Part shown: positions 8,891 to 16,846 of the stretch, piece after piece
Position numbering within the stretch: position 1 is the first letter of the stretch
Layout of the letters: the number at the start of each line of letters is the position of its first letter
From: SLRI01 sp964393275
Lineage (GTDB): Bacteria; Pseudomonadota; Alphaproteobacteria; Geminicoccales; Geminicoccaceae
Assembly: GCA_964393275.1 (NCBI GenBank)
Contig: CAYMTA010000003.1
Location: 76,879 to 140,878, forward strand
Length of the DNA stretch: 64,000 nt
Direction of reading: 5' to 3'
Translations under genes and position numbers: made by a program
Notes under the pieces: model-generated
The model's input: the letters and a program-made list of their open reading frames with translations, nothing else
What the model was told of the DNA's origin: nothing
Databases searched by the model: none

Positions 8891-9411
8891 TTGATCGGCG
8901 CCATCACCATGATCATCTGGCGGCCCTCGAGCTTCGGAAACTGCTCGATCTTGGCGAGGTCGGCCATGTCCTCGCGCACCTTCTCGAGGATGTTCATCGC
9001 CAAATGCTGGTGCGCCATCTCGCGCCCGCGAAAGCGCATGGTCACCTTGACCTTGTCGCCCTCGTCCAGGAACTCGCGCACCTTCTTCATCTTGATGGAA
9101 TAGTCGTTGCCGTCGATCGAAGGGCGCATCTTGATCTCCTTGACCTCGATGACGCGCTGCTTCTTGCGGGCAGCATTGGCCTTTTTCTGCGCCTCGTACT
9201 TGAACTTGCCGTAGTCGAGGATCTTGCAGACGGGCGGCGACGCGTTGGGGGAGATCTCGACCAGATCGAGCCCCACGTCCTCGGCCCGGATAAGAGCGTC
9301 GCGCAGGGCCACGACCCCCACCATTCCACCGTCTTGATCGACCAGCCGGACCTCACGTGCCTCGATGCGGTCATTGATGCGGTGTTCGTCGCCTTTGGGA
9401 TTTGCTGCCAT
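8887..9411 (-). CDS. infC: translation initiation factor IF-3
   Basis: Binds the 30S subunit and enforces correct start-codon and initiator-tRNA choice. Length is 174 residues, normal for the family. It has the N-terminal domain (HRINDRIEAREVRLVD), the long linker rich in K/A/R (FKYEAQKKANAARKKQ) and the C-terminal domain (IKMRPSIDGNDYSIKMKKV, MRFRGREMAHQHLAM). The start used is ATG with GGAGG 13 bases upstream. infC often starts at a rare codon such as ATT for autoregulation; no such in-frame codon is obvious here. It lies 110 bp downstream of thrS, the usual pairing. Confidence 0.95.
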   Translation of the reverse strand: MAANPKGDEHRINDRIEAREVRLVDQDGGMVGVVALRDALIRAEDVGLDLVEISPNASPPVCKILDYGKFKYEAQKKANAARKKQRVIEVKEIKMRPSIDGNDYSIKMKKVREFLDEGDKVKVTMRFRGREMAHQHLAMNILEKVREDMADLAKIEQFPKLEGRQMIMVMAPIK

Positions 9412-9521
9412 CAGCCGTGATCGACCTCCAATGTTTCATCCTCGCTCGTTGTCGAAAGCCCAAGCGACCGGACGACGGAAGGTCGCCCGGCCTTGGGCCT
9501 TCGGCCGCTCACCGGCGCATT

Positions 9522-11477
9522 TCAGGATCGCCGGTCGGGAGCAGCGGATTCTCGCTGACACATGGCAATCGCCTCGTCAAGCGAAAGCGCCTCCTGGGCC
9601 TGGCTGCCGAGCCGCCTCAGGCTCACCGTGCGTTCCGCCGACTCGCGTCCGCCGACCGCCATGATCAAGGGCACCTTGGCGAGCGAATGCTCGCGCACCT
9701 TGTACGATATCTTGTCGCTCCGCGTGTCGCGCTCGACCCGCAGGCCGGCCTTCTCCAGGGCTGCCCCGACCTCAAGCGCATAGGCGTCGGCATCGTTGGT
9801 GACGGTCGCCACCACGACCTGGACCGGTGCCAGCCAGAGCGGCAGGCGGCCCGCATGATGCTCGATCAGGATGCCGAGGAAGCGTTCCATTGAGCCCAGG
9901 ATGGCCCGGTGCAGCATGACCGGCCGGTGACGGGCGCCATCGGCGCCGACATAGGTCGCGTCCAGCCGCTCGGGCATGACGAAGTCGACCTGCAGCGTGC
10001 CGCATTGCCAGTCGCGGCCGATGGCATCGCGCAGGACGAACTCGAGCTTCGGGCCATAGAAGGCGCCTTCGCCCGGGTTGAACGTGGTCGCGAGGCCGGC
10101 CGCCTCGGTCGCATCGCGAAGCGCCTGCTCGGCCCGATCCCAGGTGGCATCGTCGCCGGCGCGGACGGCTGGACGGTCCGAGAATTTCACGCTGACGTCG
10201 GTGAAGCCGAAATCGGCGTAGACCTGCTGCAGGAGCTCGCAGAACGCTATGCTCTCCGCGGTCACCTGCTCCTCGGTGCAGAAGATGTGCGCGTCGTCCT
10301 GGGTGAAGGCCCTGACCCGCATGATGCCGTGCAAGGCACCGGACGGCTCGTTGCGGTGGCAGGAGCCGAACTCGGCCATGCGCAGCGGCAGCTCGCGATA
10401 GCTCTTCAGCGCCTGGTTGAAGATCTGCACGTGGCAGGGGCAGTTCATCGGCTTCAGCGCCAGGACGCGCTCGTCCGCATCGATCGTGAACATGTGCTCG
10501 CGGAACTTGTCCCAATGCCCCGAGCGCTCCCAGAGGACGCGATCGACGAGCTGCGGGGTCTTCACCTCCTGGTAGCCCGCCGCATCCAGCCGGCGGCGCA
10601 GATAGTTCTCGACCTGCTGCCAGACCCGCCAGCCCTTGGGGTGCCAGAAGACGGCACCCGTCGCCTCCTCCTGGATGTGGAAGAGCTCCATCTCGCGCCC
10701 GAGGCGCCGATGGTCGCGGCGCTCCGCCTCGGCGAGCTGGTGCAGATGGGCGTCGAGCTCCTTCTGGCTGGCGAAGGCGGTGCCGTAGATCCGCTGAAGC
10801 TGCGCGTTCCTGGAGTCGCCACGCCAATAGGCGCCGGCGATCTTCATCAGCTTGAAGGCGCCGATCCGTCCGGTCGAGGTTGCGTGCGGACCGCGGCAGA
10901 GATCGAACCAGTCGCCCTGGTGGTAGAGGGTCACCGGCTCGCCCTCGGGAATGGCGTCGAGCAGCTCGAGCTTGTAGCGCTCGCCCATGGCGTCGAACCG
11001 CCGACGCGCCTCGGCGCGGCTCACCTCCTCGCGCCGGAACGGCTTGTCGGCCGCGACGATCTCCGCCATCCGCGCCTCGATCCGCTCGAGGTCCTCCGGA
11101 CGGAACGGCTCGTTGCGGGCGAAGTCGTAATAGAAGCCGTTCTCGATCGGCGGGCCGATCGTCACCTGCGTGCCCGGAAAGAGATCCTGCACCGCCTCGG
11201 CCATGACATGCGCGCAGTCGTGGCGCAGCAGCGCCAGCGCCTCCTCATCCCGACCCGTGACGATACGCACCCGGGCATCGTCATCGATCGGCCAGTCGAG
11301 GTCGCGCAAGACCCCGTCCACCTCGACGGCGAGCGCCTGCTTCGCCAGGCTCTTGGCGATCGAGGCCGCGATCTCGGCGCCGGTCGTCGTCGCCCCGAAC
11401 CGCCGCTCGCTGCCGTCGGGAAGGGTGATGACGACGCCGCGCTCGATCTGCGGGGCGTGCTCGACTGCCGTTGCCAT
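9522..11477 (-). CDS. thrS: threonine--tRNA ligase
   Basis: Charges tRNA-Thr. Length is 651 residues from the ATG at 11477, typical for the family; further in-frame sequence upstream to 11660 is low-complexity and not ThrS-like. It has an N-terminal TGS domain (ITLPDGSERRFG), the editing domain with HDCAHVMAEA, and the class II core with the zinc cysteine in MNCPCHVQIF. Motif 2 is FGSCHRNEPSGALHGIMRVR and motif 3 is GSMERFLGILIEHHAG. A C-terminal anticodon-binding domain follows. It is the first gene of the thrS-infC-pepP run and is divergent from the TRAP operon; the 266-bp gap holds both promoters. Confidence 0.97.
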   Translation of the reverse strand: MATAVEHAPQIERGVVITLPDGSERRFGATTTGAEIAASIAKSLAKQALAVEVDGVLRDLDWPIDDDARVRIVTGRDEEALALLRHDCAHVMAEAVQDLFPGTQVTIGPPIENGFYYDFARNEPFRPEDLERIEARMAEIVAADKPFRREEVSRAEARRRFDAMGERYKLELLDAIPEGEPVTLYHQGDWFDLCRGPHATSTGRIGAFKLMKIAGAYWRGDSRNAQLQRIYGTAFASQKELDAHLHQLAEAERRDHRRLGREMELFHIQEEATGAVFWHPKGWRVWQQVENYLRRRLDAAGYQEVKTPQLVDRVLWERSGHWDKFREHMFTIDADERVLALKPMNCPCHVQIFNQALKSYRELPLRMAEFGSCHRNEPSGALHGIMRVRAFTQDDAHIFCTEEQVTAESIAFCELLQQVYADFGFTDVSVKFSDRPAVRAGDDATWDRAEQALRDATEAAGLATTFNPGEGAFYGPKLEFVLRDAIGRDWQCGTLQVDFVMPERLDATYVGADGARHRPVMLHRAILGSMERFLGILIEHHAGRLPLWLAPVQVVVATVTNDADAYALEVGAALEKAGLRVERDTRSDKISYKVREHSLAKVPLIMAVGGRESAERTVSLRRLGSQAQEALSLDEAIAMCQRESAAPDRRS

Positions 11478-11743
11478 GCTCGAGATCTGTTCCGCTGGAG
11501 TGAAGGACAGAGAAAGATAAAATGGGGTCTGGAATGCGGCGGTGCAACATGCCCAACGCCACCAGGGCTTGTCAATCGCCCTCCCCGCAGCGCCGCGATG
11601 ACGCGCAGGCCCGTCTCGGGCCGTCGATGCCGATCGAATTGGCAGGCCAGGGATAGCCAAGCCCTCGATCAGTGGCTAGGAAGGTCGCAAGCTCGGCGCG
11701 TCCGTTCGCGCCGCATCGCCAACGTTCAGGGGGAGCAGTCTCG

Positions 11744-12724
11744 ATGCAACACTTCTCGCGCCGCGCGGCCGGCATTTCCGTCGCCGCCGCCATCGCCCTC
11801 CTCGCCGGCACCGCCTCGGCGCAGCAGACGCTCAAGTTCGCCCATGTCTACGAGGTCACCGAGGCCTTCCATGACGCGGCGCTCTGGGCGGCCGACGAGA
11901 TCGCCAAGCGCACCGACGGCCGCTACACGATGGAGGTGTTCCCGGCCTCGTCGCTCGGCAAGGAGACCGACATCAACCAGGGCCTGACCTTGGGGACGGT
12001 CGACATCATCTACACCGGCATGAACTTCGCCGGCCGCAGCTACGAGCCGATGACCATCGCCTCGGCCCCCTACATGTTCCGCGATATCGACCACTGGATG
12101 GCGTACTCCAAGAGCGATCTCTGGCAGGAGATGAAGGGCGGCTACGAGGACGCCACCGGCCACCATGTCTCCGCCATCCTCTATTATGGCGAGCGGCACG
12201 TCACCTCGAAGATGCCGATCAACAAGCCCGAGGACATGAAGGGGCTGAAGATCCGCGTGCCCGACGCGCCGCTCTACGTGCTCTTCCCCAAGGCCGTCGG
12301 GGCGAACGCCACGCCCATCGCCTTCGCCGAGGTCTACCTGGCCTTGCAGCAGGGCACGGTCGATGCCCAGGAGAACCCGCTGCCGACCATCTGGGCCAAG
12401 AAGTTCTACGAGCCGACGCCGATCATCAACCTCACCGGCCACATCACCGAGAGCCTGATCACCATCGTCTCGGGCAATCTCTGGAACCAGCTCTCGGACG
12501 AGGACAAGGCCACCTTCGACGCCGTGTTCGCCGAGGCCTCGGCCCGCTCCAACGAGGCGATCCTCGCGTCCGAGGAGGATCTCCTGAGCAAGTTCAAGGA
12601 TGCGGGTGCCACCATCAACGTCGTGGATCGCTCGCTCTTCCGCGCGGTCGTCGAGCCCTATCTGACCGGCGATGACATGCCGTGGAGCCAGGAGCAGTAC
12701 GACCGCCTGCAGGCGATCGAGTAG
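11744..12724 (+). CDS. dctP: TRAP transporter substrate-binding protein DctP
   Basis: A periplasmic solute receptor of a tripartite ATP-independent transporter, 326 residues. It has a clear signal peptide (MQHFSRRAAGISVAAAIALL then TASA). The mature protein shows DctP-family features: LKFAHVYEVTEAFHDAALWA at the N-terminus, FPASSLGKETDINQGLTLG, and the segment GLKIRVPDAPLYV with the arginine that usually binds the ligand carboxylate. The start at 11744 has a GGGGGAG Shine-Dalgarno. The substrate cannot be fixed from sequence; C4-dicarboxylates or sugar acids are typical. Confidence 0.92.
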   Translation: MQHFSRRAAGISVAAAIALLAGTASAQQTLKFAHVYEVTEAFHDAALWAADEIAKRTDGRYTMEVFPASSLGKETDINQGLTLGTVDIIYTGMNFAGRSYEPMTIASAPYMFRDIDHWMAYSKSDLWQEMKGGYEDATGHHVSAILYYGERHVTSKMPINKPEDMKGLKIRVPDAPLYVLFPKAVGANATPIAFAEVYLALQQGTVDAQENPLPTIWAKKFYEPTPIINLTGHITESLITIVSGNLWNQLSDEDKATFDAVFAEASARSNEAILASEEDLLSKFKDAGATINVVDRSLFRAVVEPYLTGDDMPWSQEQYDRLQAIE

Positions 12725-12748
12725 GCTCGACGGCTGGAGATATCGCCA

Positions 12749-13291
12749 ATGCAGGACGACGCCCCGAAGGCCGAGGTCAGTGGCTTCCACCTCGATGAGG
12801 CCCCCGACACGCCCTTCGCGTGGAGCGAGATCGGGATCGAGGACGTTCCCACCTTCCTCGTCTTCTGGGGGCTCACCATCGTCGTCTTCCTGCAGTTCTT
12901 CACCCGCTACGTCCTGAACGATTCACTCGGCTGGACGGAGGAGGCGGCGCGCTATTTCCTGATCACGGTGACCTTCATCGGCGGCGGCATGGTCTGCCGC
13001 CGCCGCGCTCACATCGCCGTCGAGTACCTGCACACCAAGTTGTCGCGCGAGGGCTCGCGGCGGCTGATGATCCTGGTGGATGGGCTGGTCATCGTCTTCC
13101 TCGCCTATATCGGCTGGATCGGCTGGCGGATGATCAACATGATGGGGACGCAGAAGATGGCGGTCATCGACCTCTCGATGGCCTGGCTCTACTGGGCCGT
13201 CTTCCTCGGCGTCGTCGTCATGGTCATCAGGACCGGCCAGTCCCTGTGGCGCCGCCTGCAGGGCGACAGCCCCTATCCCGGCGACGTTTGA
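12749..13291 (+). CDS. dctQ: TRAP transporter small permease DctQ
   Basis: A 180-residue membrane protein with four predicted helices, including the family segments FFTRYVLNDSLGWTEEAARY and FIGGGMVCRRRAHIAVEYL. It forms the membrane unit with DctM. The N-terminal cytoplasmic stretch (about 30 residues) is longer than in short family members. It lies 24 bp after dctP and 12 bp before dctM. Confidence 0.92.
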   Translation: MQDDAPKAEVSGFHLDEAPDTPFAWSEIGIEDVPTFLVFWGLTIVVFLQFFTRYVLNDSLGWTEEAARYFLITVTFIGGGMVCRRRAHIAVEYLHTKLSREGSRRLMILVDGLVIVFLAYIGWIGWRMINMMGTQKMAVIDLSMAWLYWAVFLGVVVMVIRTGQSLWRRLQGDSPYPGDV

Positions 13292-13303
13292 GGGGTCGGA
13301 TCA

Positions 13304-14584
13304 GTGTTCATCATCATCCTCTTCGTCGCCTTCTTCGGGCTCCTGATCATCGGCGTGCCGGTGGCCTTCGCGCTCGCCGGCTCGTCCCTGATCTTCGTGC
13401 TCGTCTCGGGCGCCGTGCCGGACGTGGTCGTGCTGCACCGCATGGTCAGCGGCATCGACAGCTTCCCGCTGCTCGCCGTGCCGTTCTTCATCCTCGCCGG
13501 CAACCTGATGAACTCGGCCGGCATCACCAACCGGATCTTCGACTTCGCCCGCGGCCTGGTCGGCTGGATGCGGGGCGGCCTCGGCCATGTGAATATCGGC
13601 GCATCGATCGTCTTCGCCGGCATGTCCGGCGCCGCGGTGGCCGATGCCGGCGGGCTCGGCGTCATCGAGGTCAAGGCGATGCGCGACGCCGGCTACGATC
13701 GCGGCTTCTCGGTCGGGGTCACCGCCGCCTCGTCGACCATCGGCCCGATCATTCCGCCCAGCCTGCCCATGATCATCTACGGCGTGATGGCCAATGCCTC
13801 GATCGGCCAGCTCTTCGCCGCGGGCTTCATCCCCGGCCTCCTGATGGCGGCAGCGCTCATGGTGATGGTCGCCTGGTACGCGCGGACCCGCAATTATCCG
13901 GTGGATGCCGCCTTCGACCTCTGCGTCCTCTGGCACGCGACCCAGCGCGCGTTCCTCTCGCTGATGACGCCGGTGATCATCGTCGGCGGCATTCTCACGG
14001 GGCTGGTCACGCCCACCGAGGCTGCCATCGCCGCCGTGTTCTGGGCGATGATTCTCGGCATCTTCGTCTATCGCACGCTGACCCCGACGCGGCTGCTGCG
14101 GGTCAGCCTCGAGACCATCGAGACCACGGCATCGATCATGCTGATCGTCGCCGGCGCCTCGATCTTCGCCTGGATCCTGACCTCGAACCGGGTCACCGAG
14201 GACTTCGCGGCGCTCGTGCTCCAGATCTCCGACAACCCGATCATCATCCTCATCCTCCTGAACGTCATCCTCCTGGTCGCCGGCTGCTTTCTCGAGACCA
14301 TCGCCGCCATCACCATCCTGGTGCCCGTGCTCCTGCCGGTGGCCGTCAGCATCGGGATCGATCCCGTCCATTTCGGCGTCATCATGGTGCTCAACCTGAT
14401 GATCGGCCTGCTGACCCCGCCGGTCGGCCTCGTCCTCTACGTGCTCGCCAAGGTGACCAACATCCCGTTCGACGTCTGCATGCGCGCGACCATGCCGTTC
14501 CTCGTCCCGCTGGTCGTCGTCCTGATCCTCGTCACCTTCATTCCGCAGCTTTCCATGTTCGTGCCGACCCTGGTCTACCGATGA
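13304..14584 (+). CDS. dctM: TRAP transporter large permease DctM
   Basis: The sodium-coupled transport subunit, 426 residues with about 12 helices. Characteristic segments are FPLLAVPFFILAGNLMNSAG, GMSGAAVADAGGLGVIE, STIGPIIPPSLPMIIYG and LNLMIGLLTPPVGLVLYV. The start is GTG at 13304. Its stop overlaps the ATG of trmO (ATGA), so a tRNA modification enzyme is translated as part of this transport operon. Confidence 0.94.
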   Translation: MFIIILFVAFFGLLIIGVPVAFALAGSSLIFVLVSGAVPDVVVLHRMVSGIDSFPLLAVPFFILAGNLMNSAGITNRIFDFARGLVGWMRGGLGHVNIGASIVFAGMSGAAVADAGGLGVIEVKAMRDAGYDRGFSVGVTAASSTIGPIIPPSLPMIIYGVMANASIGQLFAAGFIPGLLMAAALMVMVAWYARTRNYPVDAAFDLCVLWHATQRAFLSLMTPVIIVGGILTGLVTPTEAAIAAVFWAMILGIFVYRTLTPTRLLRVSLETIETTASIMLIVAGASIFAWILTSNRVTEDFAALVLQISDNPIIILILLNVILLVAGCFLETIAAITILVPVLLPVAVSIGIDPVHFGVIMVLNLMIGLLTPPVGLVLYVLAKVTNIPFDVCMRATMPFLVPLVVVLILVTFIPQLSMFVPTLVYR

Positions 14585-15045
14585 CCGCCATGGGCGACAT
14601 CCGGCCGGGCGAGGTCGCGGTCGAGCCGCCCGACGCGCGCGATGCCGGCCTCGTCTTCATCGGCCGCATCCACACCCCCTGGAAGTCGCGCGAGAGCTGC
14701 CCGCGCCAGGGCAAGCCGGATGGCCCGGTCTGCCGGATCGAGCTTTTCGCGCCCTGGGACATGGGGCTCGCCTCCATCGACCGGCACGAACGGCTCGAGG
14801 TGCTCTACTGGCTCGACGCCGCGCGACGCGACATCCTCCTGCAGAGCCCGGCGAGCGACGGGCGGACGCGCGGCGTGTTCGCGCTCCGCTCGCCGGTCCG
14901 CCCCAACCCGATCGGCACCTCGATCGTCCACCTGGAGGGGGTCGAGGGCGCCAGCTTGATGGTGCGCGGCCTCGATTGCCTGGACGGCACGCCGCTGCTC
15001 GACCTGAAGCCCGATTGGAAGCCGGCCCCGCCGGGCTCCGGCTGA
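14581..15045 (+). CDS. trmO: tRNA (N6-threonylcarbamoyladenosine(37)-N6)-methyltransferase TrmO (TsaA-like)
   Basis: A 154-residue protein of the TsaA/YaeB/VirR superfamily, whose characterised member TrmO uses S-adenosylmethionine to methylate t6A37 of threonine tRNA. The family signatures are present: FIGRIHTPWKSRESCPRQG, RSPVRPNPIGTSIV and LDCLDGTPLLDLKPDW. It is shorter than E. coli TrmO because the C-terminal extension is missing, as in many TsaA-only homologues. The ATG overlaps the dctM stop; a second ATG lies at 14590. Co-translation with a TRAP transporter has no obvious functional logic. Confidence 0.85.
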   Translation: MTAMGDIRPGEVAVEPPDARDAGLVFIGRIHTPWKSRESCPRQGKPDGPVCRIELFAPWDMGLASIDRHERLEVLYWLDAARRDILLQSPASDGRTRGVFALRSPVRPNPIGTSIVHLEGVEGASLMVRGLDCLDGTPLLDLKPDWKPAPPGSG

Positions 15046-15055
15046 CCGCCCGCCC

Positions 15056-15090
15056 GGCGCGAAGCGCGGTGTCGTGGCGCGCTTCGCGCC
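15056..15090. terminator. hairpin between convergent trmO and adh
   Basis: A perfect 13-bp inverted repeat (GGCGCGAAGCGCG, a 9-base loop, then its complement) fills the short gap between the two convergent genes. It could end transcripts from both sides. There is no T-run, so it may act as a stabilising or pausing structure rather than a classical intrinsic terminator. Confidence 0.6.
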
Positions 15091-15096
15091 CGAGGC

Positions 15097-16173
15097 TCAG
15101 GGTGTCACGGCGATCTTGAGCACCCCGTCGCGCTGGTTGCCGAAGAGGTCGTAGGCCTCCTCGATCCGGTCGAGCTTGTAGTGGTGGGTGACCAGCGGGC
15201 CGAGATCGAGGCGCTCGGCGGCGATCACGTTCATCAGCCGGCGCATCCGCTCCTTGCCGCCCGGGCAGAGCGAGGTGACGATCTTGTTGTCGCCGAGGCC
15301 GGCATGGAACGCGGCGACCGGAATGGTCAGATCGCTGCTGTAGACGCCGAGGCTGGAGAGCGTGCCGCCCGGCTTCAGCACCTGAAGGCAGCTCAGGAAG
15401 GTCTGCTGCAGGCCGAGGGCCTCGATCGCCGCGTCGACGCCGCGCCCGTCGGTCAGCTCCATGATCGCCTCGACCGGATCGACCTTCTTGAAGTCGACCA
15501 CCGCGTCGGCGCCGAGGCGCTTGGCCATCTCCAGCCGTTCGGGCACGGAATCGACGGCGATGATGGTCGTCGCCCCCCTGAGCCGCGCCCCGGCCGTGGC
15601 GCAGAGGCCGATCGGGCCTTGGGCGAAGATGGCGACCGTGTCGCCGATCTTGATGTTGGCGGCCTCCGCACCGGCGAAGCCGGTCGACATGATGTCCGGG
15701 CACATCAGCACTTGGTCGTCGGTCAGGCCGTCCGGCACCGCCGCGAGGTTGGCCATGGCGTCCGGCACCAGGAGATATTCGGCCTGCGAGCCGTCGATGG
15801 TGTTGCCGAAGCGCCAGCCGCCCAGGGGCTTCAGCCCGTGCTTCGTGCCCGGGCCATCCTGCGAATGCAGGCCGTCGAGACAGGCGTTGCTGTGGCCGGA
15901 GGGGCAGATCGCCCCGGCGATCACCCGCTGGCCCTCCGTGTAGCCGATCACGTTGCGGCCGAGCTTCTCGATGGTGCCGACCGGCTCGTGGCCGATGACG
16001 AGGCCCTTCTCGACCCGGTGCTCGCCCTTGAGGATGTGGATGTCGGTGCCGCAGATCGTCGTCGTGGTGATGCGGATCAGCGCGTCGTTGGGGCCGATCT
16101 CGGGGATCGGCTTCTCGCCCAGCACGATCCGCCCGGGCTCGATGAAGATCGCCGCTTTCATCTTGCTCGCCAT
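15097..16173 (-). CDS. zinc-dependent NAD(P) alcohol dehydrogenase (MDR family)
   Basis: A 358-residue medium-chain dehydrogenase. Catalytic zinc ligands are visible at C41 (ICGTDIH), H62-E63 (GHEPVG) and an aspartate in CPDIMSTGFAGAE, an arrangement like the secondary-alcohol (isopropanol) dehydrogenases. The nucleotide-binding fold has the glycine-rich AQGPIGLCATAGARLRG. The structural-zinc loop is degenerate: only C90 and C98 remain in CPSGHSNACLDGLHSQDG, so the structural zinc is probably absent. The substrate is likely a short or secondary alcohol or aldehyde; I cannot be more specific. The start has GGAGG upstream (ccTCCTTg on the plus strand). An FNR/FixK-like box lies about 87 bp upstream. 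Confidence 0.88.
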   Translation of the reverse strand: MASKMKAAIFIEPGRIVLGEKPIPEIGPNDALIRITTTTICGTDIHILKGEHRVEKGLVIGHEPVGTIEKLGRNVIGYTEGQRVIAGAICPSGHSNACLDGLHSQDGPGTKHGLKPLGGWRFGNTIDGSQAEYLLVPDAMANLAAVPDGLTDDQVLMCPDIMSTGFAGAEAANIKIGDTVAIFAQGPIGLCATAGARLRGATTIIAVDSVPERLEMAKRLGADAVVDFKKVDPVEAIMELTDGRGVDAAIEALGLQQTFLSCLQVLKPGGTLSSLGVYSSDLTIPVAAFHAGLGDNKIVTSLCPGGKERMRRLMNVIAAERLDLGPLVTHHYKLDRIEEAYDLFGNQRDGVLKIAVTP

Positions 16174-16253
16174 GTGTTTCCTCCTTGCTTGGAATTCCGC
16201 CGTCGGACGACGGCCGGCGTGGTGTCAGTATCAAGGTATCCGGCGGCAGCGCC

Positions 16254-16267
16254 TTGCGTTGGATCAA
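16254..16267. promoter_or_regulatory. FNR/FixK-like box upstream of the alcohol dehydrogenase
   Basis: TTGCGTTGGATCAA has one consensus half-site (ATCAA) and one FixK/FNR variant half-site (TTGCG). Its centre is about 87 bp upstream of the dehydrogenase ATG, nearly the spacing seen at ccoG (84) and ccoN (101). This suggests the dehydrogenase belongs to the same low-oxygen regulon. The rest of 16174-16433 shows no gene that I can support. Confidence 0.55.
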
Positions 16268-16433
16268 GGGGCGCTGGATCGGCGGGGCGCCGGCCGGGCT
16301 CGCGAATTACAAGACTACTATCCTATACCGCTGCCGATGTCAAGGGCGCGGGTTCGTTCGGCAATCCGGGGTCGGCCGGGTTCGTCCGTCGCCGAAGCGC
16401 CGCCAACGCCCGAAAGGCGCGGCCCGGGCTCCC

Positions 16434-16514
16434 GGGTTCGTTCGTCGAAAGCCGGGTTCGATCGTGGAATCGGTGGGTTCGATCGTCGAATCGGCAGGTT
16501 CGTTCGTCGTCGGC
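16434..16514. repeat. tandem repeat array, about 21-bp period
   Basis: Four consecutive units begin at 16434, 16454, 16475 and 16496 (spacing 20, 21, 21). The core is GGTTCGATCGTCGAATC, itself a near-palindrome around TTCGATCGTCGAA. Two looser copies of the GGGTTCGTYCGKC core lie upstream near 16350 and 16378. The array abuts a second array of different period. It is non-coding as far as I can tell and lies between the divergent dehydrogenase and CAP genes. Confidence 0.8.
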
Positions 16515-16673
16515 TGTTGCATCGGATGCAACATCCCGAGGATTCTGTTGCATCGGATGCAACAACCCGGGGTTGCCTGTTGCATGAGATGCAACAACCC
16601 AAGCGGTTTTGTTGCATCGGGCGCAACAACCCGAGCGCCGGTGTTGCATGAGATGCAACAACCCGAGCGCTCA
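16515..16673. repeat. five palindromic units, 31-32-bp period
   Basis: Five copies of a 19-base palindrome begin at 16515, 16546, 16578, 16610 and 16642 (spacing 31, 32, 32, 32). The type sequence is TGTTGCATCGGATGCAACA. Copies 3 and 5 have GAG at the centre. Copy 4 has CGGGC, which breaks one pair. Each is followed by a 12-13-base linker that usually starts ACCCGAGCG. Every unit can fold into an 8-bp hairpin with a 3-base loop, or form a symmetric protein-binding site spaced about three helical turns apart. They lie about 175-330 bp upstream of the CAP-domain gene. Confidence 0.9.
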
Positions 16674-16804
16674 TGCGGCACGGGAGGGGGGCAACGGCGA
16701 TGGTGTGGCAGTCTGTTTGTCGCCGTTGCGAGGCGGGACCTCACGGCGCTATATTTGACGGCGCCAGCGTCGCGATGGGGACGTTCGGGGCGGTGAGAAT
16801 GGTC
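16652..16804. repeat. imperfect direct repeat, left copy
   Basis: This segment starts inside the fifth palindromic unit and ends just before the CAP gene. It is similar to 18586-18727 beyond that gene. The best block is 16763-16804 against 18686-18727, with 39 of 42 bases identical by eye. Blocks around CGCCGTTGCGA and CTCACGG also align. It covers most of the presumed promoter and 5' leader of the CAP gene. Confidence 0.8.
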
Positions 16805-16846
16805 GAGCAGCGACGTGTCGCGGTGATTCCACTCGGGAGACCTGGA

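Noticed and set aside
12820..14580. A long frame fused upstream of trmO across dctQ and dctM
   Set aside because: It is out of frame with the well-supported permease genes; only the part from 14581 matches the TsaA/TrmO family.
16515..16673. CRISPR array
   Set aside because: The linkers are only 12-13 bases and similar to each other, repeats are perfect short palindromes, and no cas gene is in the window.
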